DNA of 64,000 nucleotides. Origin: Bacteroidales bacterium (lineage in GTDB: Bacteria; Bacteroidota; Bacteroidia; Bacteroidales; F082). How positions within the stretch are numbered: the stretch's first letter is position 1; each line of letters starts with the position of its first letter. Location: positions 1 to 64,000 of the forward strand of contig JAUYGX010000140.1 of assembly GCA_030690365.1 (NCBI GenBank), given 5' to 3'. Under the pieces are notes generated by a model, which was not told the DNA's origin, did not search any database, and saw only the letters and a program-made list of their open reading frames with translations. This document shows, one piece after another, positions 7,821-15,840 of the stretch. The position numbers and the translations under genes are program-made.

Positions 7821-9734
7821 ATGAACAAAAACTCCATTTTAGGGTTTATCCTTATTGCCGCCATCATGATTGGCTATACATATTGGTTTACCCCATCTGG
7901 CAAGGAGTTGGCCCAGCAAAAACACATCGCCGATTCGCTGGCCAATATTGAGCAACAACGCATTCAGAAAGAACAAGCGGAAACAACTGTCTTAGCTCCG
8001 GACATCACTTTAGAGCAGCCTGCTGAAGAAATAGTCGATGTTAACGAAGATACCAAACAGCTCCGTGATAAATATGCCCAGTTTGCCGGGGCCGCCTCTG
8101 GCGAGGAAAAGCTTACCATTTTGGAAAACGATTTGCTGCGTATTGAATTAAGCAACAAAGGCGGTCACATAAAAACTGTTGAAGTAAAAGATTACCAAAC
8201 CTACGATTCACTCCCATTGATCCTGATTGAACCGGAATCATCGCGTTTCGGGCTGTCATTTTTTGCAGGAAACCGGATTATAAACACCGAAAATCTATAT
8301 TTTACCCCATCATCCACTGAGCCGGATATTCAAGTGAATGGTGACAATACATTGAACTTCTCTATGCGGCTTTACGCCGATCAGGCCGATGGCGAAAAAA
8401 ATCCGAACAGCTATATCGAATACCTCTACACCATGAAAGGCGACAACTACCTTTTCGACCTGACCATCAACATTGTGGGCATGGAAAAAGTGATTTCGCC
8501 AAACAACAATTATCTGGGTTTAAACTGGTATGCAGACCTGAGAAAACAGGAACTGGTGCAGGATGCATTTAACGGATCCACCATTTATTATAAGTATTCT
8601 GACGATGAAGTCGATTATCTTTCAGAAACTGATGATGAGGAGGAGCAAATTACTACCAAACTCAACTGGGTTTCCTATAAACAGCGGTTTTTCTCTTCCA
8701 CCATCATTGCAAAAAATTTTTTCGACAACGGGAAATTAAATGTATATGTAAAAAAAGATCAGCCTAACGACCGTTACCTGAAAACCATGGAATCGGAGTT
8801 TGAACTGCCCATGCAGGTTCAGGGTAATTCAAGCATCCCACTACAATTCTACTTTGGACCCAATAAATTCTACACCTTAAAATCATACGATCTTGAACTT
8901 GAACGCCAAATCCCCATCGGATGGGGATTTTTCCTGCTTGCCTGGATTAATCAGTACATCGTAATCCCGGTATTCGACTGGCTGGGAAGTTATGGCTGGA
9001 ATTATGGCATTGTAATACTGGTGCTTACGCTCATGCTGAAGTTATTGCTATTTCCAATTGCCTACAAAACCTACTACTCTTCAGCCAAAATGCGGGTGTT
9101 AAAACCCGAAATTGATGAACTGGGCAAGAAATTCCCAAAAAAGGAAGACGCCATGAAAAAGCAGCAGGCTACCATGGCACTCTATCGACAAGCTGGAGTA
9201 AATCCGGCTGCAGGTTGCGTCCCGATGTTGTTGCAGATGCCCATTTTATTTGCCATGTTCAAGTTTTTCCCAGCCTCCATCGAATTAAGGCAACAACCAT
9301 TTTTGTGGGCCACCGACTTATCCAGCTACGATTCCATCATGACACTGCCCTGGGACATCCCTTTTTATGGCGACCATGTAAGTTTATTTACTTTGTTGAT
9401 GACCGTTTCAACCATTATGTACACATACATGAATAACCAGATGATGGCAGGACAGACCAACCAAATGCCTGGTATGAAAACCATGATGTATTTGATGCCC
9501 ATCATGTTCCTTGGAATTTTCAACGGCTACGCTTCTGGATTGAGCTACTATTATTTCCTGGCCAACATCATTACCTTTGCCCAGATGTTTGTTTTCAGGT
9601 ATGCCATCAACGAAAATAAATTAAGAGCTCAGATTGAAATCAACAAAAAGAAACCGGCCAAGAAAAAATCGGCATTTCAAAAACGACTTGAGGATGCAGC
9701 CAAACAAAAGGGTTACAATCAAAAAAAGAAATAA
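7821..9734 (+). CDS. yidC: Membrane protein insertase YidC
   Basis: The 637-residue protein starts MNKNSILGFILIAAIMIGYTYWF, an N-terminal membrane helix. A large periplasmic beta-supersandwich domain (residues ~100-360) follows, then the conserved five-helix insertase core (residues ~365-600) with RQAGVNPAAGCVPMLLQMPILFAMFKFF. The basic tail (KKKPAKKKSAFQKRLEDAAKQKG) can contact ribosomes. It inserts and folds inner-membrane proteins, with or without SecYEG. A GTG start at 7755 would add 22 residues but would place the promoter inside the gene, so 7821 is preferred. Confidence 0.95.
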   Translation: MNKNSILGFILIAAIMIGYTYWFTPSGKELAQQKHIADSLANIEQQRIQKEQAETTVLAPDITLEQPAEEIVDVNEDTKQLRDKYAQFAGAASGEEKLTILENDLLRIELSNKGGHIKTVEVKDYQTYDSLPLILIEPESSRFGLSFFAGNRIINTENLYFTPSSTEPDIQVNGDNTLNFSMRLYADQADGEKNPNSYIEYLYTMKGDNYLFDLTINIVGMEKVISPNNNYLGLNWYADLRKQELVQDAFNGSTIYYKYSDDEVDYLSETDDEEEQITTKLNWVSYKQRFFSSTIIAKNFFDNGKLNVYVKKDQPNDRYLKTMESEFELPMQVQGNSSIPLQFYFGPNKFYTLKSYDLELERQIPIGWGFFLLAWINQYIVIPVFDWLGSYGWNYGIVILVLTLMLKLLLFPIAYKTYYSSAKMRVLKPEIDELGKKFPKKEDAMKKQQATMALYRQAGVNPAAGCVPMLLQMPILFAMFKFFPASIELRQQPFLWATDLSSYDSIMTLPWDIPFYGDHVSLFTLLMTVSTIMYTYMNNQMMAGQTNQMPGMKTMMYLMPIMFLGIFNGYASGLSYYYFLANIITFAQMFVFRYAINENKLRAQIEINKKKPAKKKSAFQKRLEDAAKQKGYNQKKK

Positions 9735-9773
9735 CTTTTCAATAATGCGTTAATCGTATCATAAATTTTAATA

Positions 9774-9818
9774 AAAGGAATCTCATCAGGTGGCTAAAAC
9801 CAAAAATGAGGTTCCTTT
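9774..9818. repeat. Inverted repeat between yidC and globin gene
   Basis: AAAGGAATCTCAT (9774-9786) pairs with ATGAGGTTCCTTT (9806-9818) with one G/T mismatch. It could end yidC transcription, although only a short T-rich stretch follows. Its loop holds AGGTGGCTAAAA (9788-9799), a 12-mer repeated exactly upstream of the Rrf2 gene. A possible -7 element TACTTTTA lies at 9820-9827. Confidence 0.5.
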
Positions 9819-9842
9819 GTACTTTTACTAAACTCCACTAAT

Positions 9843-10205
9843 ATGCAACTTTCACTCTACGAAGCCATTGGCGCAGAAAATATAAAACAATTGGTTCACG
9901 ACTTTTATCAGGGCGTTCAAACAGATCAACTGCTCACTCCCATGTATCACAACGGATTTGATGTGGCAGAAGACCACCTTCACCTGTTTATGATGCAATA
10001 TCTGGGTGGACCAACCACCTATAACGAACGAAGAGGTCATCCCATGTTAAGAAAACGGCATGAGCATTTTACCATGAACGAGGATACCAAAACCCATTGG
10101 TTGCGCCATATGAACAAAGCGCTTGATCAATCGAAAATGCTTGATGAACACAAAGATTACCTGCGCACTTATTTTACAAAAACAGCAGAATTTCTGATCA
10201 GTTAA
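9843..10205 (+). CDS. glbO: Group II truncated hemoglobin
   Basis: This 120-residue 2-on-2 globin has Tyr22 at the B10 position (HDFYQGV), the group II signature around RRGHPMLRKRHEHF with His73 as the likely proximal heme ligand, and Trp86 (HWLRHM) at the G8 position typical of TrHbII. The length is normal for the family. Such proteins bind O2 and NO and are linked to NO or peroxide detoxification or to oxygen delivery to oxidases. The next gene, on the opposite strand, is an Rrf2-type Fe-S regulator, and the two upstream regions share an exact 12-mer, which suggests joint control. Confidence 0.9.
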   Translation: MQLSLYEAIGAENIKQLVHDFYQGVQTDQLLTPMYHNGFDVAEDHLHLFMMQYLGGPTTYNERRGHPMLRKRHEHFTMNEDTKTHWLRHMNKALDQSKMLDEHKDYLRTYFTKTAEFLIS

Positions 10206-10243
10206 TGCGGAGCCAATTTACTGAATTACAGGCTAATAACTGA

Positions 10244-10672
10244 TTACACCAAAGGAATCCGTGACTTTTTTGAACCCATATAATCGGCGAGTGTATGGGC
10301 TTGTAGATAATCTCTGAATTGCCGGGTCATAATCATGGTAAGGTCTTCAAAAATACAATCACCAAATGGACAGACTTTGTTTAACGGACATTTTGAAATC
10401 ACTATTCTACCTTCAATCGATTCAAAAATTTGAAGTAACGTAATATTTTCAGGTGACGTTTGTAATAAAAAGCCTCCTGCCGGGCCACGTTGCGACGAAA
10501 GAAACCCATCTTTCACCAGTTTTTGCATTACTTTCGACACATGAAATTTTGAGCTTCCGGTAATTTCTGAAATGATGCTGGCATTCATCTGACTGCTTTT
10601 TGCCTTGGCTACCAGCACCATGCTGTGTAAGGCAATGGACACAGCTTCCGTAATATTCACAATTTTAGCCAT
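10244..10672 (-). CDS. Rrf2-family Fe-S transcriptional regulator
   Basis: This 142-residue protein has an N-terminal winged helix (residues ~1-75; NASIISEITGSSKFHVSKVMQKL, RGPAGGFLL) followed by three cysteines, C95, C101 and C106, in CPLNKVCPFGDC. That three-Cys loop matches the Fe-S-binding loop of NsrR/IscR relatives, whose cluster senses NO or redox state. It is convergent with the globin gene and divergent from the PF11449 transporter gene. Which signal it senses cannot be told from sequence; NO is attractive because of the globin. Confidence 0.88.
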   Translation of the reverse strand: MAKIVNITEAVSIALHSMVLVAKAKSSQMNASIISEITGSSKFHVSKVMQKLVKDGFLSSQRGPAGGFLLQTSPENITLLQIFESIEGRIVISKCPLNKVCPFGDCIFEDLTMIMTRQFRDYLQAHTLADYMGSKKSRIPLV

Positions 10673-10683
10673 TTACAAAATAG

Positions 10684-10704
10684 GTATTTAGGTGGCTAAA
10701 ATAC
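10684..10704. promoter_or_regulatory. Imperfect inverted repeat in the Rrf2 leader
   Basis: GTATTTAG (10684-10691) and CTAAAATAC (10696-10704) form an imperfect palindrome with one extra base. It contains AGGTGGCTAAAA (10690-10701), also found before the globin gene. It lies downstream of the predicted minus-strand start, in the leader of the Rrf2 gene, and is a candidate autoregulatory site. Confidence 0.4.
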
Positions 10705-10727
10705 GTATAATTATTAAACTCAGCTCT

Positions 10728-10735
10728 CAAAATTA
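10728..10735 (-). promoter_or_regulatory. Possible -7 element of the Rrf2 gene
   Basis: The minus strand reads TAATTTTG, an exact TAnnTTTG match, 56 bases before the ATG at 10672. The expected leader would carry the imperfect palindrome at 10684-10704. Confidence 0.4.
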
Positions 10736-10743
10736 AAAACAAG

Positions 10744-10775
10744 TTGTTTTTCCGTCAGAAAAACGGCTATATTTG
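10744..10775 (+). promoter_or_regulatory. Transporter promoter with operator-like palindrome
   Basis: TTG at 10744-10746 and TATATTTG at 10768-10775 form a promoter with 21-base spacing. Between them lies a perfect 7-bp inverted repeat, GTTTTTC-CGTCA-GAAAAAC (10746-10764). A protein bound there would occlude RNA polymerase. The divergent Rrf2 protein is the best candidate. The predicted start near 10782 leaves a leader of only ~13 bases. Confidence 0.6.
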
Positions 10776-10794
10776 ATCTGGACTAAAATAACCG

Positions 10795-11865
10795 ATGGAA
10801 CAAAGTTTATCTATTCTAAATCAGGCCTTTACAATCACCTTGTTTGTGTTGGCGATGATGCTCATCATCGAATACCTCAACGTTTTTACTCGTGGTATGT
10901 GGAGCCAGGGGTTAAAAAAAAGTACATGGAAACAAATTCTGACCGGGTCGCTGTTGGGGATCCTTCCCGGATGTCTGGGAGCCTATACGGCTGTTTCGCT
11001 CTATGTTCACAATGTAATTGGAGTGGGCGCACTGGTAGCAACAATGATTGCAACATCCGGCGATGAAGCGTTTTTTATGTTTTCTATTATTCCTGAAGCC
11101 GCCATCCTGATCCACGTCATTATTTTTGCAATCGCCATCATTACAGGATTTATTGTTCAGTTTTTCTATAAAAAGAAAGTGGTGGTCTCCTGTCCCGACA
11201 AACAATTTGAAATCCATCAGGCAACCATAGAGATGGATCGGTTCGATTTTAAAAAAATCTGGTACCAATTAAAAACGCCAACCCTGTTACGATCGCTATT
11301 GATTGTTTTCCTGGTTGGAGTGCTGCTTTTTGTTTTGTTTTCGCACGATGAAGCTCATGGAAACATTTTGCTCTCCATGCCGGCCATGGACATACATGAA
11401 CACCCGGAGTGGATCAAGTACACTTTTATTGCGGTCAGCGTCATAAGTCTGTTTATTGTAATTACGGTAAACAACCACTTCTTATCCGACCACTTGTGGA
11501 GCCATGTCCTTAAAAAACATTTCTTACGCATTTTTCTCTGGACACTAGGCACAATGATCCTCTTGTTTTTCCTAACCAATTACCTGGATTTGGAAAACCT
11601 GATTCGTGACAACCTGTTTTTGGTATTGCTGGCCGCCGTACTCATAGGCATCATTCCTGAGTCTGGCCCACACCTGATATTCATTATGTTATATGCTTCA
11701 GGCAACCTGCCTTTCAGTATTTTACTGGCCAGCTCCATTGTTCAGGACGGGCATGGCAGTCTGCCCTTGCTGGCCGAAACACGTAAGGGGTTTGTAGTGG
11801 TAAAACTGATTAACATGGCTGCTGGATTTATTGTTGGAGGACTTGGATTATTGATGGGGGTTTAA
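10795..11865 (+). CDS. PF11449-type putative metal transporter
   Basis: This 356-residue polytopic protein has about ten hydrophobic segments in two halves separated by a soluble loop (~115-160). Repeated motifs GILPGCLGAYTAVSLY (~55-70) and GIIPESGPHLIFIMLYASG (~283-301) suggest an internal duplication, as in the ArsP_2/PF11449 family annotated as putative manganese or heavy-metal exporters. Acidic and His residues in ATSGDEAFFMFSIIPEAA and DGHGSLPLLAETRKG may bind the ion. It is divergent from an Rrf2 regulator and has a palindrome in its promoter, so expression is probably redox- or metal-controlled. The substrate is inferred only from family naming. Confidence 0.8.
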   Translation: MEQSLSILNQAFTITLFVLAMMLIIEYLNVFTRGMWSQGLKKSTWKQILTGSLLGILPGCLGAYTAVSLYVHNVIGVGALVATMIATSGDEAFFMFSIIPEAAILIHVIIFAIAIITGFIVQFFYKKKVVVSCPDKQFEIHQATIEMDRFDFKKIWYQLKTPTLLRSLLIVFLVGVLLFVLFSHDEAHGNILLSMPAMDIHEHPEWIKYTFIAVSVISLFIVITVNNHFLSDHLWSHVLKKHFLRIFLWTLGTMILLFFLTNYLDLENLIRDNLFLVLLAAVLIGIIPESGPHLIFIMLYASGNLPFSILLASSIVQDGHGSLPLLAETRKGFVVVKLINMAAGFIVGGLGLLMGV

Positions 11866-12051
11866 ATTTCATCAATACACCTATACTTCAGCCCATGTAA
11901 TTTCAACTCAATATTTCTACCCCCGGTAGCAAAATTCTTATTACCTTTACAGATTATTTTGGTCTGAAAATGCCCAAGCTTGAATTATCGAAATCTTAAC
12001 CGAAACCGTTTATAATTGTAACCAACAGATATTGTTTAACATAACAAATAT

Positions 12052-12648
12052 ATGAACATGAAAAAAAGCTGGATTATTCTTATCGTCATTGTGGTAGTTC
12101 TTGGTATCGTTTACTTATCGGTTAAAGGAACCTATAACAATCTGGTTAGCAAATCTGAAAATGTGGATGCGCAATGGGCACAGGTGGAAAATGTGTACCA
12201 ACGTCGTGCCGATTTGATCCCTAATCTGGTTGAGGTAGTAAAAGGCTACGCAAGTCATGAAAAAGAAACACTCGAAGGTGTAGTTAATGCACGGGCAAAA
12301 GCCACTTCTGTTAACGTGGATGCCAGCAATTTAAATCCACAAACCATGGCCAGTTTCCAAAATGCACAGGAAGGACTTACCTCTGCTCTATCAAGACTGA
12401 TGGTAGTGGTTGAAAGGTATCCGGATCTCAAGGCCAATCAAAATTTCCTCGAATTGCAGTCACAACTGGAGGGTACAGAAAACAGGATCACCGTTGAAAG
12501 GCAGAAATTCAACAACACCACAAGAGATTACAATACATTGATTAAATCGTTTCCAAAGAACTTTTATGCCGGCATGCTTGGGTTTTCACCGAAACCTTAT
12601 TTTGAAGCCCTACAAGGAGCCGAAACTGCACCAAAAGTATCTTTTTAA
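12052..12648 (+). CDS. lemA: LemA family protein
   Basis: This 198-residue protein has one N-terminal membrane helix (WIILIVIVVVLGIVYLSV) and the LemA core, with conserved NLVSKSENVDAQWAQVENVYQRRADLIPNLVEVVKGYASHEKETLE and the later ELQSQLEGTENRI and RDYN motifs. LemA proteins are mostly helical with the bulk outside the membrane; their biochemical role is not established. The two TPM-domain genes follow 11 and 10 bases later, the common LemA-TPM arrangement. A second ATG lies 6 bases downstream (12058) and cannot be excluded as the start. Confidence 0.92.
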   Translation: MNMKKSWIILIVIVVVLGIVYLSVKGTYNNLVSKSENVDAQWAQVENVYQRRADLIPNLVEVVKGYASHEKETLEGVVNARAKATSVNVDASNLNPQTMASFQNAQEGLTSALSRLMVVVERYPDLKANQNFLELQSQLEGTENRITVERQKFNNTTRDYNTLIKSFPKNFYAGMLGFSPKPYFEALQGAETAPKVSF

Positions 12649-12659
12649 AGTATAAAATA

Positions 12660-13100
12660 ATGAGTACAGATGCCAAAAATTTCTTTACCAAAGTCGAAAA
12701 AACAACCCTCAAAAGGGCCATTCTAAACGCAGAACTGGATACCTCAGGAGAAATCAGGGTACACATCGAAAGTGAATGCAAAGGTGAGGCCCTCGATCGT
12801 GCAACGTTTATCTTTCAGAAACTAAAAATGCACAAAACCAGCCTGCACAATGGCATATTATTTTACCTGGCGGTAGAATCAAAAAAGTTTGCCATCATTG
12901 GTGATACTGGAATCAATCAGGCTGTTCCCGACAATTTCTGGGAAGACACCAAGGAAATAATGGCAGGCCATTTTACTGAAGGGCGATTTGTTCAGGGCTT
13001 GTCGGAGGCTATTTCCCTGACAGGGGAGAAATTAAAAAGACACTTCCCCCATCATTCCGACGATATCAACGAACTTTCCGACGAGATCTCATTTAGTTAA
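12660..13100 (+). CDS. TPM-domain protein (small)
   Basis: This 146-residue protein is essentially one TPM domain: AELDTSGEIRVHIESECKG near residues 24-42, then FYLAVESKKFAIIGDTGINQAVPDNFWED. There is no signal peptide or C-terminal membrane helix, unlike the next gene. TPM domains are tied to photosystem II repair phosphatases in plants and are of unknown role in bacteria. It sits between lemA and a larger TPM gene and is surely co-transcribed with them. The His-rich tail (HFPHHSDD) is unusual. Confidence 0.85.
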   Translation: MSTDAKNFFTKVEKTTLKRAILNAELDTSGEIRVHIESECKGEALDRATFIFQKLKMHKTSLHNGILFYLAVESKKFAIIGDTGINQAVPDNFWEDTKEIMAGHFTEGRFVQGLSEAISLTGEKLKRHFPHHSDDINELSDEISFS

Positions 13101-13110
13101 TTAGTAGTTT

Positions 13111-13923
13111 ATGCAATCGTTAAAATACCTGTTTCTTACCCTGTTTATACTCGTAACTGCAAGTGTTTGGGCACAATCAATTCACGAAAAACCTGCCACA
13201 GACGATTTGGTGAACGATTTTGCGGGGATATTGACCCAGGAACAAATCAGTCAACTGGAATATAAATTGCGATATTTCCACGATACTACTTCAAATCAGA
13301 TTGAAGTAGTTACTGTAAATTCGCTGGATGGATACGATCCGGCCACCTATGCCTACACCCTTGGGCAAAAGTGGGGAATTGGTCAAAAGGATTTCAACAA
13401 TGGTATCGTCATCTTAATCAAACCAAAAAAAAGCAATACAGATAAAGGACAAGCTTTTATAGCTACAGGTTACGGACTTGAACCTGTAATTCCGGATGCA
13501 ACGGCCAAGAAAATTGTGGAAAGGGAGATGATTCCCAATTTCAAAAACAACGATTATTATCAGGGCATTGACCAAGCGGTGGATGTGCTAATGAACCTCG
13601 CTTCGGGTGAAATTTCAGCCAATGGGTATAATAAAAGTACTCAGCAATCGTGGATTTTTGGTATTCTGCCTTTTATTTTTATCCTCATTATTTTCTTGCT
13701 CGTGAGCCGTGGACAGCGTAAATCCTATGGAATAGGCCATTCCAATAACTTATGGACGGCTTTGTTTTTGGGTAGTATGTTCAGCGGTGGTTCGCATGGT
13801 GGTAATTGGGGAGGTGGCTCATCCGGATTTGGTGGCAGCAGCGGAGGCAGTGGCTTCGGTGGCGGTTTTAGCGGATTCGGTGGCGGCAGTTTCGGTGGTG
13901 GTGGTGCAGGCGGAAGTTGGTAA
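13111..13923 (+). CDS. TPM-domain membrane protein with Gly-rich tail (YgcG-like)
   Basis: The 270-residue protein has a signal peptide (LFLTLFILVTASVWA), a TPM domain at ~30-170 (VNDFAGILTQEQISQLEYKL, QIEVVTVNSLDGYDPATYAYTLGQKWGIG), one membrane helix (~190-207, IFGILPFIFILIIFLLV), and a C-terminal Gly/Ser-rich tail of about 45 residues (GGGSSGFGGSSGGS and similar). This is the YgcG layout. The TPM domain should face the periplasm and the tail the cytoplasm. Third gene of the lemA operon. Confidence 0.9.
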   Translation: MQSLKYLFLTLFILVTASVWAQSIHEKPATDDLVNDFAGILTQEQISQLEYKLRYFHDTTSNQIEVVTVNSLDGYDPATYAYTLGQKWGIGQKDFNNGIVILIKPKKSNTDKGQAFIATGYGLEPVIPDATAKKIVEREMIPNFKNNDYYQGIDQAVDVLMNLASGEISANGYNKSTQQSWIFGILPFIFILIIFLLVSRGQRKSYGIGHSNNLWTALFLGSMFSGGSHGGNWGGGSSGFGGSSGGSGFGGGFSGFGGGSFGGGGAGGSW

Positions 13924-13953
13924 ATAATATTTGACGTTTTTTATCAATATTGC

Positions 13954-14155
13954 GGTGCGCCGCACCTTAATCCATTTTCAAAACTATTACAATTTTTCTG
14001 TGTGTACGACTCCAACTGATTAACCCGATAACTTTCCACCTTTAACCACCTGATTTATTTACAGATACATCCGTATGCAAGGCAGATCAAAAGGTACGGA
14101 GTACCGCTCATATTTATAGAAAAACAAAATTCCATTTTTCAAGGTGCAGAGCACC
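13954..14155. repeat. Three 13-bp hairpins GGTRC-N3-GYACC
   Basis: GGTGC-GCC-GCACC (13954-13966), GGTAC-GGA-GTACC (14093-14105) and GGTGC-AGA-GCACC (14143-14155) share one pattern with a three-base loop. In the second copy the base pair change is compensated on both arms, so it is the stem that is kept. The last two lie 50 bases apart and both are preceded by AA. I recall similar small GGTGC..GCACC elements in other Bacteroidota intergenic regions, but cannot verify it here. Confidence 0.6.
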
Positions 14156-14469
14156 GTCCTATCATCCTTGAGTATAACCAACTAAATTCCAAAATAGTAC
14201 CCATCGAATTTTCTTTTTTATTTTGCTAAATCATAAAAACAATCTGGTCTCCCGGAATGATATTGCGCCACACCCAAAATTGGTTGCTGTGTCATCAATT
14301 ACTTCTATGCAAAATGAGAGCAAAATGAGAATTCCAGCCAACAAAAATTGATTAATCCAGCACTTTTTTTTGCTCTACACGATCTTTTTTTTTCCTTACA
14401 AAAATTAATTTCCTTCCTATTTTAATGACATACAAACAATTATAAACTAATTAGGTATTTTGTTGCCTA

Positions 14470-14504
14470 TTTGTTTAAATTAATTCAAAATTTAAATAAT
14501 TTTG
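14470..14504 (+). promoter_or_regulatory. Promoter of the act operon
   Basis: TTTG at 14470-14473 and TAATTTTG at 14497-14504 are 23 bases apart, the long end of accepted spacing. The leader would be ~80 bases of AT-rich DNA before the ATG at 14592. Confidence 0.45.
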
Positions 14505-14591
14505 GCCTCTCAACATTCAAAATATTAACTTATTTTTAACAAGTTGTTTTTTAGTTAATTAATTTGCTGTTTATTTGATAATCTATACATC

Positions 14592-15797
14592 ATGATCATT
14601 AACGGTATTGCCGCTAAGTATTCCTTGAAATTCAAGGTACTACTCACATTAGGAATTTTCTTTCTTGTACTCCTTACCTCCTTTTCTGCCAGCAGTCAGA
14701 CCGCTGAAGACGAAAAAAACTTTCAGCTTTGTAAGGCATGTCACACCATAGGAGGCGGAAAACTCGTTGGACCTGATTTAAAAGGTGTTAACGATCGCCA
14801 TCCGGAAAGCTGGACGATAAAATTTATCCAGAACTCGCAGGAGATGATCCAGGCGGGCGATGAAATGGCCGTGAAACTGTTCAAGGAAAATAACAATATT
14901 CCGATGCCATCGCACAACCTGACCGATGATCAGGTGCGTGGAATCCTTGCTTACATTAAGAATGATGGCCAGATTGCCGGAGGTGTAGCCCAGGTAGCAG
15001 ATACCACCTCAACCGAAATCACAGGTGCTACAGCCTCAGAAGTGGAAGCAGGTGCAAAACTTCTGGCCGAAAAAAAGGGTGAAGAACGACGCAATATGCA
15101 ATCCACCTTTATTATCATGTTGGTATTGATGCTTATCAGCATCATCGACCTGGTGATTACCAAACTCGTTAAAGCCAGGTGGATTCATATCGTTATCATT
15201 CTCGTTGCTGTAGCTGTGATGGGTGAACTCACCTTTGTGGAGGCTACAGCACTGGGCCGACAGCAATACTATCAACCCGATCAGCCCATTGCCTTTTCAC
15301 ATAAAATTCACGCCGGGCAAAACCGTATCGACTGTAAATACTGCCATTTTACAGCTACAGAAAGCATGCACGCCGGCATTCCACCAGTTGCTTTGTGTAT
15401 GAATTGCCACACATCGGTAAAGTCAGGCAAGAAAACCGGTACCGTGGAAATTGAAAAAATTTATGCCGCCATCGACAACAACAAACCTATTGAATGGATT
15501 AAAGTAGGCAACCTGGCTGATCATGTTTATTTTAACCATGCACAACATGTAAAAGTTGGAAAAATAGATTGTCAACAGTGTCATGGGGAAGTGCAGAAAA
15601 TGGACCAGGTTATCCAGGTGGGAGACTTCAGCATGGGCTGGTGCATCGACTGTCACCGCAATCAGGCAGTACAGTTCGCCGAAAACAAATTTTACGACCA
15701 GTACACCAAATTGCACAAAGATCTGAAAGAAGGTGTTTTAACCACTGTTACCGTTAAAGACATTGGTGGCGATGAATGTCAAAAATGCCACTACTAA
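14592..15797 (+). CDS. actA: Alternative complex III multiheme cytochrome c subunit ActA, with extra N-terminal heme domain
   Basis: The 401-residue protein has a signal/anchor helix (~15-33) and a class I cytochrome c domain with CKACH (47-51). Membrane segments follow at ~170-190 and ~196-215, and then a pentaheme domain with CKYCH (~247), CMNCH (~269), CQQCH (~327), CIDCH (~351) and CQKCH (~396). The five-heme part is ActA of alternative complex III, which passes electrons from the quinol-oxidising core to a cytochrome c or oxidase. The fused monoheme domain makes six hemes in all. It is first in the act operon, 43 bases before actB. Confidence 0.93.
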   Translation: MIINGIAAKYSLKFKVLLTLGIFFLVLLTSFSASSQTAEDEKNFQLCKACHTIGGGKLVGPDLKGVNDRHPESWTIKFIQNSQEMIQAGDEMAVKLFKENNNIPMPSHNLTDDQVRGILAYIKNDGQIAGGVAQVADTTSTEITGATASEVEAGAKLLAEKKGEERRNMQSTFIIMLVLMLISIIDLVITKLVKARWIHIVIILVAVAVMGELTFVEATALGRQQYYQPDQPIAFSHKIHAGQNRIDCKYCHFTATESMHAGIPPVALCMNCHTSVKSGKKTGTVEIEKIYAAIDNNKPIEWIKVGNLADHVYFNHAQHVKVGKIDCQQCHGEVQKMDQVIQVGDFSMGWCIDCHRNQAVQFAENKFYDQYTKLHKDLKEGVLTTVTVKDIGGDECQKCHY

Positions 15798-15840
15798 TCA
15801 AATAAATTAAGAATCATTATTTACTCCAGATAAACATACC

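Larger units (their letters stand above)
13924..14591. other. Long AT-rich intergenic region before the act operon
   Basis: There is no gene in these 668 bases. They hold three small hairpins of one pattern (listed separately) in the first third and, near the right end, the act promoter. The middle (14160-14440) shows runs of A/T and no long open frame. A plausible role is insulation plus a regulatory leader for the respiratory operon. Confidence 0.7.
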
